Source: Polaribacter sp.
GTDB lineage: Bacteria; Bacteroidota; Bacteroidia; Flavobacteriales; Flavobacteriaceae
Length of the DNA: 58,377 nucleotides
Assembly (NCBI GenBank): GCA_023254055.1
Contig: JALQYN010000069.1
Coordinates: 1-58,377, forward strand
Direction of reading: 5' to 3'
Under the pieces are notes generated by a model, which was not told where the DNA came from, did not search any database, and was given only the letters and a program-made list of their open reading frames with translations. The position numbers and the translations under genes were made by a program. Positions 52,177-58,377 of this stretch are shown here, one piece after another; position 1 is the first letter of the stretch; each line of letters starts with the position of its first letter.

Positions 52177-52596
52177 ATGTCAGATTCAACAAACAAACCA
52201 AACACCGGATTTTGGATTATTGCAGTGATTGCTTTAATTTGGAATTTAATGGGCGTAATCGCTTATTTAACAAGAGCATTTATAACTGAAGACATGATTG
52301 CAACACTTCCTGCTGAGCAGCAAGCTGAATTTTTAGCTGAGTATCCAGCTTGGTACACTGCCGCTTTTGCGTTCGCTGTTTTTGGAGGATTTTTAGGAGC
52401 ATTATTTCTTTTATTAAGAAAAAAATTAGCAGCAGCTTTATTTATCATTTCTGCAATTGGCGCAATAGTTCAACATACATATTTATTTATGAATGTAGAT
52501 ATGCCAAGTCTAATAATGCCAATTATGATTATTGTGGTATGTGTTTTCTTAGTTTGGTATTCTAAAGACACTATAAAGAAAGGTTGGGTAAAATAA
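52177..52596 (+). CDS. Four-helix membrane protein of unknown function (139 aa)
   Basis: The protein has an N-terminal soluble start (MSDSTNKPNT) and four predicted helices (about 12-30, 58-80, 83-104, 108-128). A short acidic loop ATLPAEQQAEFLAEYPAW lies between helices 1 and 2. Similar proteins in Flavobacteria are sometimes labelled sugar transporter, without support that I can see. It may be regulated through the palindrome upstream. It ends at a strong terminator with a GNRA-type GAAA loop. Confidence 0.7.
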   Translation: MSDSTNKPNTGFWIIAVIALIWNLMGVIAYLTRAFITEDMIATLPAEQQAEFLAEYPAWYTAAFAFAVFGGFLGALFLLLRKKLAAALFIISAIGAIVQHTYLFMNVDMPSLIMPIMIIVVCVFLVWYSKDTIKKGWVK

Positions 52597-52616
52597 TAAG
52601 TAAACTATTGATATAA

Positions 52617-52646
52617 AAAAATCGCTTAAGAAATTAAGCGATTTTT
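52617..52646. terminator. Bidirectional terminator with GAAA loop
   Basis: Perfect 13-bp arms AAAAATCGCTTAA (52617-52629) and TTAAGCGATTTTT (52634-52646) enclose the loop GAAA. It serves both the 139-aa gene and the convergent TRIC-like gene. Confidence 0.88.
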
Positions 52647-52650
52647 ATTT

Positions 52651-53277
52651 TTAAGAAGTTTTACCGAACAAATCGTCTTTTATTTTTGGTAATTGCAAAT
52701 GGAATTTTACTGCCAATAAACGTATAACAATCACAGTTAAAATAGTTGCAAAAAATTGAATGCTTTCTGGTGCATTATAATAATTGGTTATTAGAAAAAC
52801 AGTTCCTCCTGCCAAACAAGCAGAAGCATAAATTTCTTTTTTAAAGATCAACGGAACTTCATTTGTTAACACATCTCTAATAACACCTCCAATCACGGAA
52901 GAAACCATTCCCATTACAACTGCAATAAATGGATGCAAGTTATAAGACAATCCTTTTTGAACTCCCAACATGGTAAAAACACCTATTCCGATAGTATCAA
53001 ATAAAAACATGGTTTTGCTTAAAGGTGCAATTTTACTTTTAAATAAAAAGGTGAAAACAACAGCCGCTAAAATCGTCCAGATATAATTTAAATCACCAAT
53101 CCAATTTATGGGATGTGCATTTATTAAGACATCACGTGTCATTCCTCCTCCAACAGCAGTTACAAAAGCAATGATAAGAACTCCAAATAAATCAAATTTT
53201 TTATCAGAAGCTACCAAGGCTCCAGAAATTGCAAAAGCAAATGTACCTATGATATCTAACACATAAATCAAGTCCAT
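52651..53277 (-). CDS. Trimeric intracellular cation channel family protein (UPF0126)
   Basis: The 208-residue protein has about seven helices in two repeats. Each repeat ends in the family signature (GGGMTRDVLI near 43-52 and GGVIRDVLTN near 130). Relatives form trimeric monovalent-cation channels related to TRIC proteins. The gene starts 1 bp after the DEAD-box helicase stop, so it is the last gene of a thioesterase-helicase-channel operon. The physiological role is not known. Confidence 0.85.
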   Translation of the reverse strand: MDLIYVLDIIGTFAFAISGALVASDKKFDLFGVLIIAFVTAVGGGMTRDVLINAHPINWIGDLNYIWTILAAVVFTFLFKSKIAPLSKTMFLFDTIGIGVFTMLGVQKGLSYNLHPFIAVVMGMVSSVIGGVIRDVLTNEVPLIFKKEIYASACLAGGTVFLITNYYNAPESIQFFATILTVIVIRLLAVKFHLQLPKIKDDLFGKTS

Positions 53278-53278
53278 T

Positions 53279-54397
53279 TTAAAATGAAATCTCTGTAAAT
53301 TTTATTCCTAATTCTTTCTGAATCTTATGAATTTCTTCTAACTCGTAAGGCAATACAAAGGCTAGAGAAAATCCAGTTTTACCAGCCCTAGCAGTTCTTC
53401 CACTTCTATGCGTATAGTACTCTAATTGATCTGGTAATTGATGATGCAATACAAAGGCTAAATTGTTTACATCAATTCCACGTGCAGAAACATCGGTAGA
53501 AATTAAACATTGAATACTGCCATTTTTAAAAGCACGCATTGCTTTGTCTCTTTCTTTTTGCTGCATATTTCCTTCTAGAGCTTCTACAGCAAAACCTTCT
53601 TCTTTTAACTGAGCAGTTAAGTTTTGTGTTCCGGCTTTGGTTCTACAAAAAATAATCCCTCTATCGTTGGGTCTTTTTTCTAGAAAAGAAACAATCAACT
53701 CGGTTTTTTCTTTGATGGTTGTTTTTATATACTGATGCGTTATGTTTTCGTTTACCAAACTGTTCGGATTTACAGAAACACGAACTGCATTCGGACTCAT
53801 ATATTTTTTGATGATTTTTTGAATTTCATCGGGCATTGTTGCAGAAAATAACCACACATTTCCAGTACCGCTTGTGTATTTTAAAATTCTATTTAAATCT
53901 TGCTTAAAGCCCATGCTTAACATCTCATCAGCTTCATCTAAGACTACGTTTTTAACATTTTTAAGGTTTACCTCTCCTCTTTCAATCAAATCAATCAATC
54001 TTCCTGGAGTAGCAACAATAACATGTGTTGTTCTTTTTAAATTATTGATTTGTCTATCTATTTTTTCGCCTCCATACACAGCTTCAACAAAAATTTTGTC
54101 TTGTGAATGTTTGGTAAACTTAAAGAGTTGTTTTTTTATTTGTTGAACCAATTCTCTTGTTGGCGACAAGATTAGTGCCTGAACAGAATCATCAGTTGGA
54201 TCTATTTTATGTAAAATAGGCAATCCAAAAGCTGCTGTTTTTCCAGTTCCTGTTTGTGCCAATCCAACAAAATCGGTTTCCGTTTTTAATAAAACAGGTA
54301 TTGTTTTTTCTTGAATATCTGATGGAGTACTAATATTTAATTCTTTCAATGAATCGATAAACTCTTTAAGAACTCCTAAATCTCTAAATGTTGACAT
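53279..54397 (-). CDS. DEAD-box RNA helicase
   Basis: The 372-residue protein is a minimal helicase core. It has the Q motif FRDLGVLKEFIDSL..., motif I AQTGTGKT, motif II DEAD, motif III SAT and motif VI HRSGRTARAG. There is no C-terminal RNA-binding extension of the DbpA/CsdA type. DEAD-box helicases unwind short RNA duplexes in ribosome assembly or mRNA decay. It lies 29 bp after the thioesterase and 1 bp before the TRIC-like gene. A TACATTTG (minus strand, 54423-54416) gives it a possible internal promoter, though no -33 element is seen. Confidence 0.9.
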   Translation of the reverse strand: MSTFRDLGVLKEFIDSLKELNISTPSDIQEKTIPVLLKTETDFVGLAQTGTGKTAAFGLPILHKIDPTDDSVQALILSPTRELVQQIKKQLFKFTKHSQDKIFVEAVYGGEKIDRQINNLKRTTHVIVATPGRLIDLIERGEVNLKNVKNVVLDEADEMLSMGFKQDLNRILKYTSGTGNVWLFSATMPDEIQKIIKKYMSPNAVRVSVNPNSLVNENITHQYIKTTIKEKTELIVSFLEKRPNDRGIIFCRTKAGTQNLTAQLKEEGFAVEALEGNMQQKERDKAMRAFKNGSIQCLISTDVSARGIDVNNLAFVLHHQLPDQLEYYTHRSGRTARAGKTGFSLAFVLPYELEEIHKIQKELGIKFTEISF

Positions 54398-54426
54398 ATG
54401 CTTAATTTAAAAGTGCAAATGTACGC

Positions 54427-54831
54427 TTATTTACTAGCTTCTAATATTTTTAAAACACTTTCTGTTATTCTTGCTGGCTTTAACGTTTTTGCATGCAACA
54501 TGCACCAAACCGTTTGTGCTTTTACCAATAAAACAGCTCCTTTTAAAATTTCTACATGGCGTACAGAAGTTACTCCTTTGGTTTCTCCTACCCAAGTTTT
54601 AAAGGTAATCGTATCTCCTAATAAGGCTTGCCCTTTATAATCAATTTCATGTCTGGTTACTACCCAAACAAAATCGATTTCTGGACTATCTTTTGTTAAA
54701 TCGTTCCAGTGTTTGGTTGAAATGTCTTGTATCCATTGCACATAAACTACATTATTTACATGGTTTAAAGTATCAATTTCATCTTTGGTAACCACATGAT
54801 GATAGGTAAATACATTGGATTGATTTGGCAT
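54427..54831 (-). CDS. Acyl-CoA thioesterase, hotdog fold (4HBT)
   Basis: From ATG 54831 the protein has 134 residues. The frame continues upstream 17 codons, but those contain runs of Cys/Phe and are not family-like. The hotdog helix with the catalytic aspartate region is DTLNHVNNVVYVQWIQD, as in 4-hydroxybenzoyl-CoA thioesterase relatives. It splits acyl-CoA to acid and CoA. A well-matched promoter (TTTG-N19-TACATTTG) is at 54848-54878. It leads the minus-strand operon that includes the DEAD-box helicase. Confidence 0.87.
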   Translation of the reverse strand: MPNQSNVFTYHHVVTKDEIDTLNHVNNVVYVQWIQDISTKHWNDLTKDSPEIDFVWVVTRHEIDYKGQALLGDTITFKTWVGETKGVTSVRHVEILKGAVLLVKAQTVWCMLHAKTLKPARITESVLKILEASK

Positions 54832-54847
54832 CTTATAAATTTTAAAA

Positions 54848-54878
54848 CAAATGTACCAAAAACATGAATTACAACAAA
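54848..54878 (-). promoter_or_regulatory. Promoter of the thioesterase operon
   Basis: On the minus strand TACATTTG (54855-54848) and TTTG (54878-54875) are 19 bp apart, matching the Bacteroidota consensus. The -7 element is 17 bp before the ATG. Confidence 0.6.
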
Positions 54879-54891
54879 GCAAAAGGAGTAA

Positions 54892-54936
54892 TGTAACAAA
54901 TGTTACACACTACTTCTTTTTGGTTTGATATTTTTA
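54892..54936 (+). promoter_or_regulatory. Crp/Fnr-type palindrome and -7 element before the 225-aa membrane protein
   Basis: TGTAACA-AA-TGTTACA (54892-54907) is a perfect 16-bp palindrome. TATTTTTA at 54929-54936 is the likely -7 element. The centre-to-element distance is 36.5 bp, identical to that at the sulfite operon. Confidence 0.6.
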
Positions 54937-54964
54937 CCTCTTTCTAACTAATAATTATAATAAA

Positions 54965-55642
54965 ATGAAAAAAGATTTTGAAACTAAATTTACAGGTTGG
55001 GCATTTATCATTGCTGCTGTATTACTATGGGGAGGATGGTTTTTATCATCTCACCATGTTGGCGAATACTTAGTTGCCTCAGATTTTGATAGTATTGGAG
55101 AAAGTGTTTGGTATTGGATATGGATGTTTAGATTTCATATATTTGGATGGGTAACCATGGGTATAGCACTGTTTGCTTTATGGACAGTACTCTTTAATTC
55201 TACCCATAGAATTATTGTCATGCCAGGTATTGGTATGCTTGTAGTAGGTACTTTTACGTTGGCAATTGCTGCCGCTTTTTATTATAATTTTGGAGCATGG
55301 GGAGTTGGAAAAACAGCTGGAAAAACGCCTGAGGAAGTTCAAACATTTATGGATGGAATCCTTTTTACCAATCAATATGTAACTTGTTTTATGCGATTTG
55401 GACGTATTTTCTCTGGAGTTGGAATGGTATTGTTAGGTGCAGGGTTTTTAAAAGGAAATGTTGTAAACAAAGGTTTATCTTGGTTTACAATTCTATTTGG
55501 AGCTGCTGCAATGGGAATCATATTAGGGATTCCAGAATACTACGAAACCTACAAACCACTATTTCATATTAAAGCAATATGGTTAGTAGTAATGGGTGCT
55601 GTTATCCTTAAAGATGGATTGAGAGTTTCAGAAGCGAAATAA
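54965..55642 (+). CDS. Six-helix membrane protein of unknown function (225 aa)
   Basis: The protein has helices near 11-28, 48-75, 83-105, 133-157, 170-190 and 197-215. Helices 1 and 2 are rich in Trp and contain FRFHIFGWVTMG, where the histidine is in the membrane and could bind heme or a metal. The loop WGVGKTAGKTPEEV is not a nucleotide-binding site. No family is recognised. The palindrome upstream suggests the same regulator as the sulfite operon, which would fit a respiratory or redox role. That is inference. Confidence 0.65.
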   Translation: MKKDFETKFTGWAFIIAAVLLWGGWFLSSHHVGEYLVASDFDSIGESVWYWIWMFRFHIFGWVTMGIALFALWTVLFNSTHRIIVMPGIGMLVVGTFTLAIAAAFYYNFGAWGVGKTAGKTPEEVQTFMDGILFTNQYVTCFMRFGRIFSGVGMVLLGAGFLKGNVVNKGLSWFTILFGAAAMGIILGIPEYYETYKPLFHIKAIWLVVMGAVILKDGLRVSEAK

Positions 55643-55667
55643 AATTTATTTAGATTAATTGATATAT

Positions 55668-55697
55668 AAAAGCGAACAGATTTCTGTTCGCTTTTTT
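55668..55697 (+). terminator. Rho-independent terminator after the 225-aa membrane protein
   Basis: Arms AAAAGCGAACAG (55668-55679) and CTGTTCGCTTTT (55684-55695) with a 4-nt loop are followed by more Ts. Confidence 0.85.
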
Positions 55698-55727
55698 GTT
55701 TTGATACTAATTCTTTGTCCAACTATT

Positions 55728-55756
55728 GTTAAATACAGCAATAAAATATTTAACCA
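55728..55756. promoter_or_regulatory. Inverted repeat sharing a 15-mer with the repeat-peptide promoter
   Basis: Arms GTTAAATA (55728-55735) and TATTTAAC (55747-55754) are 11 nt apart. The sequence TAAAATATTTAACCA (55742-55756) is identical to 42891-42905. It lies 60 bp before the exported 149-aa gene. Confidence 0.45.
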
Positions 55757-55815
55757 TTACAATTTAAACTTACTTAATGAAAAAATTACTAACTTAGGTG
55801 TTTAAAGTTGTAGTG

Positions 55816-56265
55816 ATGAACAAGATAAAGTTTCTATTCTTTTTTTTATGTATCTCAATAAGTAGTTCTTTGTGCGCGCAATTAAAAGACTCTTTGTCTA
55901 CCAAGCACAGGTTATTTGCTTCATCAAATACTTCAATTACAACACCCAGCTTTAATTTTAATTTCAAAAATAGATCTCCAAAAAAAGAAGTCATTTTTTC
56001 TGCTTTTAATCCTGGAACTCTTGTTTATGATCATTATATGCATGATGGAAATACGTTTATCTATAGCAATTCTAACCTGTTTTATCAAGGTAAAACCCAT
56101 CCTATCATTAACTTTATGCTCGATAATGATTCTTTCATAAGACAAGACAATTACCTTATTCAAAAAAATAATTACCGTTATAGAGATTCTTTCAATCCGT
56201 ATGGAGCCTCAAATATACACGATGCTTTATTAGGCGGTTTTATTGGTTTGTTGTTTAATGAATGA
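55816..56265 (+). CDS. Exported protein of unknown function (149 aa)
   Basis: From ATG 55816 the protein has a signal peptide (1-22, ending SSLCAQ). The frame starts at GTG 55798, which adds six residues before the signal and is disfavoured. The mature part is rich in Asn, Ser, Phe and Tyr, with a region of FNFNFKNRSPKKEV and an ending GGFIGLLFNE. No family is recognised. It has a shared 15-mer upstream (55742-55756), so it might be co-regulated with the repeat-peptide gene. Confidence 0.6.
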   Translation: MNKIKFLFFFLCISISSSLCAQLKDSLSTKHRLFASSNTSITTPSFNFNFKNRSPKKEVIFSAFNPGTLVYDHYMHDGNTFIYSNSNLFYQGKTHPIINFMLDNDSFIRQDNYLIQKNNYRYRDSFNPYGASNIHDALLGGFIGLLFNE

Positions 56266-56353
56266 TCTGTTTTGCTAAAACTACAAGTAGTCAAATCCAA
56301 CAACAACTAGAAAACAATTTAAAGTATAATAAATAATTTTAAAATTTAATCAC

Positions 56354-56524
56354 ATGAGTAAAAACAACGTATTATCAACAGTAGCAATTTTATTAGTAAT
56401 TATGGGTATTGCAATGATTTATATAGGTGGTTTTCATGCACCAAAACTAATGTTACCTCCTGTAATTAGCGGTGTAGGTTTTATACTCATTGCTTGGGCG
56501 CTTCATGCATTAAAAGACAAGTAA
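56354..56524 (+). CDS. Small two-helix membrane protein (56 aa)
   Basis: The frame from ATG 56354 encodes 56 residues with two helices, VLSTVAILLVIMGIAMIYIG and LPPVISGVGFILIAWALHAL, and a charged end KDK. It lies 23 bp before the beta-lactamase-like gene and 88 bp after the exported protein, all on the same strand. The hydrophobic pattern and charged termini argue for a real gene. Function is unknown. Confidence 0.6.
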   Translation: MSKNNVLSTVAILLVIMGIAMIYIGGFHAPKLMLPPVISGVGFILIAWALHALKDK

Positions 56525-56547
56525 CTCTCACTTTTTAAACATGTATT

Positions 56548-58137
56548 ATGAAATACAATTATTCTAAATTTTTGTACCTTTTTATTGCAACGATTTTGTT
56601 TTCGTGTACTCCAAAGCAAACAACAGATAAAAAAAGCGATAACTCTTCTCATCCATATACAACTTCCTACAGAGCACCTGTTTTTGAAAATGACAATCGT
56701 ATAGAAAAGATTCAGAAGTTGGCTCCAGAATTGCAACAATTAATAGAAGCGCACGCCAAGAAAAACAACATACCAGGTATTGCGTATGGTATTGTGGTAG
56801 ACAATCAATTGGTGATTGCATCATCTACAGGATATATAAATCTTGAGAAAAAAACGCCCGCTACTCCTCTATCAGATTTTAGAATTGCATCAATGACCAA
56901 AAGTTTTACAGCAATGGCAATTATGAAATTGAAAGACGACGGAAAATTGGCATTAAGTGATCCTGCAAGCAAGTACATTCCAGAAATGGCAACACTTAAA
57001 TACCTCACCAAAGATGCCTCAATCATTACCATTGAAAACTTACTAACCATGACTGCTGGTTTTCCAGAAGACAATCCGTGGGGCGACCGTCAACTGAACG
57101 AATCAACAAAAATGTTACTCGATTTGATTGCCAATGATGTTTCTTTCTCCAACCCTACTTCACATGGATATGAATATAGCAATACCGGATATGCACTTTT
57201 AGGAAATATTGTTTCTAGAGTTTCTGGCATGCCATTTCAAGAATTTATAAAGAAAACTATTTTTGACCCGTTAGGAATGAAAAATACCTATTGGGAAATA
57301 GACAATGTTCCGAAAGAAAAATTGGTTTTAGGCTACCGTTGGGAAGACAAACAATGGAAGTTAGAACCGATGTTGCATGATGGTGCGTATGGTGCTATGG
57401 GAGGACTGATAACTACCATAGAAGATTTTAGCAAGTATGTGAGTTTTCATCTTTCTGCTTGGCCTTCTAGGAATGATGATGAAACCGGGCCGATAAAAAG
57501 AAGTTCATTACGAGAAATGCAAACCGCACAATTTTCAAGATTGTCTGCAAAAGCTACTGATGCCAATGGCAATCCTTGTCCGATTATGTATGGCTATGGT
57601 TTTGGATTGAGCACAGCTACCTATTGCAATGGTTTAAAACAAGTTGGACATGGAGGTGCGCTTCCAGGATTTGGAAGCGATTATCGTTTTTATCCTGAAT
57701 ATGGAGTTGGAATTATGGCTTTCTGTAATCTTACCTATACTTCTGCCTATCCTAGTGCTACAATTAGAGAACTCTTGTTTGACAAACTCGACTTACAGCC
57801 TAGAAAACTGCCTGCTTCAGCTATTTTAATACAAAGACAAAAACAAATTGTAGAATTGATTCAGCATTGGAATCCAGCACTAGAAAAAACAATCTTAGCA
57901 GAAAATTTCTATTTAGATAAAGCACGTAAGGTTCGTATTTCTGAAACAGAAACAGTCCTAAAAAAAGCAGGTGCTCTTAAAAACACAACAGTTATAGAAC
58001 CTTTAAACCAATTAAGAGGAAGTTTTAACATACACACAGCAAACGGTGTTATACGTATTTTCTTTACGCTAACGCCAGAAAAAAGTCCGAAAATACAACG
58101 TTTAAACCTTTCATTTCAACCTAATAAAACAAGATAA
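56548..58137 (+). CDS. Serine hydrolase, class C beta-lactamase-like lipoprotein
   Basis: The 529-residue protein has a lipoprotein signal with Cys20 (LFSC). Active-site motifs are SMTK (S115-K118), YSN (in EYSNTGYALLG) and HGG (in VGHGGALPGFG). These are the SxxK, YxN and KTG-equivalent boxes of the beta-lactamase/D-Ala-D-Ala peptidase/esterase superfamily. The C-terminal 150 residues are extra and probably beta-rich. HGG instead of KTG is usual for esterase-type members, so the enzyme may act on esters or peptides rather than antibiotics. It follows the 56-aa membrane gene closely. Confidence 0.87.
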   Translation: MKYNYSKFLYLFIATILFSCTPKQTTDKKSDNSSHPYTTSYRAPVFENDNRIEKIQKLAPELQQLIEAHAKKNNIPGIAYGIVVDNQLVIASSTGYINLEKKTPATPLSDFRIASMTKSFTAMAIMKLKDDGKLALSDPASKYIPEMATLKYLTKDASIITIENLLTMTAGFPEDNPWGDRQLNESTKMLLDLIANDVSFSNPTSHGYEYSNTGYALLGNIVSRVSGMPFQEFIKKTIFDPLGMKNTYWEIDNVPKEKLVLGYRWEDKQWKLEPMLHDGAYGAMGGLITTIEDFSKYVSFHLSAWPSRNDDETGPIKRSSLREMQTAQFSRLSAKATDANGNPCPIMYGYGFGLSTATYCNGLKQVGHGGALPGFGSDYRFYPEYGVGIMAFCNLTYTSAYPSATIRELLFDKLDLQPRKLPASAILIQRQKQIVELIQHWNPALEKTILAENFYLDKARKVRISETETVLKKAGALKNTTVIEPLNQLRGSFNIHTANGVIRIFFTLTPEKSPKIQRLNLSFQPNKTR

Positions 58138-58238
58138 AAGAGAATATTAAAAAAAGGTTTAACCATTTTAGAAAACTGAAGGCCACTATTTTCTATTTTT
58201 AGTATCTTGCTTTGCAAATAAAATGACCAAAAGTTACT

Positions 58239-58265
58239 GTTATCCGGAAAAAGAAACGGGATAAC
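58239..58265. promoter_or_regulatory. Inverted repeat upstream of the last, partial gene
   Basis: Arms GTTATCC (58239-58245) and GGATAAC (58259-58265) are 13 nt apart, 51 bp before ATG 58316. The region 58138-58315 has no other recognised feature. Confidence 0.35.
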
Positions 58266-58315
58266 GTCATAAAATATAAGTATATAACGAGTTGTAAGGC
58301 ATTAAAACAAACGAT

Positions 58316-58377
58316 ATGAACGGAACAATACATATAAATCGGAATCTTATCAATTTTGGAATTCCTCTTGCACTTTT
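58316..58377 (+). CDS. Start of a gene cut by the window edge
   Basis: ATG 58316 opens a frame with no stop to the end, encoding MNGTIHINRNLINFGIPLAL and then leucine. The end of this stretch looks like the start of a membrane helix. It is too short to classify. Confidence 0.4.
   Translation, partial: MNGTIHINRNLINFGIPLAL

Overview
The window looks like chromosome of a Flavobacteriaceae member (phylum Bacteroidota). The DNA is AT-rich with A-rich translation starts and no Shine-Dalgarno. Several promoters match TTTG-N18..21-TAnnTTTG, and the families are typical of the group (DUF4252, DUF4251, DUF2452, many exported peptidases, BNR-repeat exoproteins). The genus cannot be named from this. 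No rRNA, tRNA, CRISPR array, phage or insertion sequence was seen.

Layout. 0-1.6 kb: end of an anti-sigma-like gene and two DUF4252 genes. 1.7-11 kb: M1 aminopeptidase, XRE repressor with a candidate own operator, M14 carboxypeptidase, Lrp regulator, methionine/aromatic-type aminotransferase, fused branched-chain 2-oxoacid dehydrogenase E1, Bcr/CflA efflux pump. 11-18 kb: GH95 fucosidase, methyltransferase, DUF4251 lipoprotein, CDP-alcohol phosphatidyltransferase, PTPS plus FolE, DUF2452, two tiny membrane proteins and a GNAT remnant. 18-36.7 kb: two BNR-repeat exoproteins of exactly 1000 aa each, the tesA/ybbA/ybbP set, two cold-shock-domain genes around an M13 peptidase, D-aminoacylase plus D-amino-acid transaminase, and a DPP-IV-like peptidase. 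36.8-43.1 kb: a five-gene minus-strand operon (membrane TPR protein, small one-TM protein, caspase / serine-less alpha-beta hydrolase / TPR protein, PGDYG-like protein, amidohydrolase), with a divergent 44-aa gene made of four 10-residue lysine-rich repeats. 43-49.5 kb: S9 peptidase, then a sulfite dehydrogenase / cytochrome c / rhodanese / sterol-desaturase operon. 49.5-58.4 kb: EamA transporter, two helicases, TRIC-like channel, thioesterase, several small membrane proteins and a class C beta-lactamase-like lipoprotein; a further gene starts at the right edge.

How it fits together. Much of the window serves protein and peptide breakdown (M1, M14, M13, two S9 enzymes), amino-acid catabolism (Lrp, aminotransferase, BCKDH E1) and D-amino-acid recovery. 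The best candidate for an undescribed system is the caspase/TPR operon with its divergent repeat-peptide gene. The best regulatory observation is a pair of identical-type 16-bp palindromes, before the sulfite operon and before a six-TM protein. Both sit at exactly the same distance from a -7 element, which points to one Crp/Fnr-type activator.
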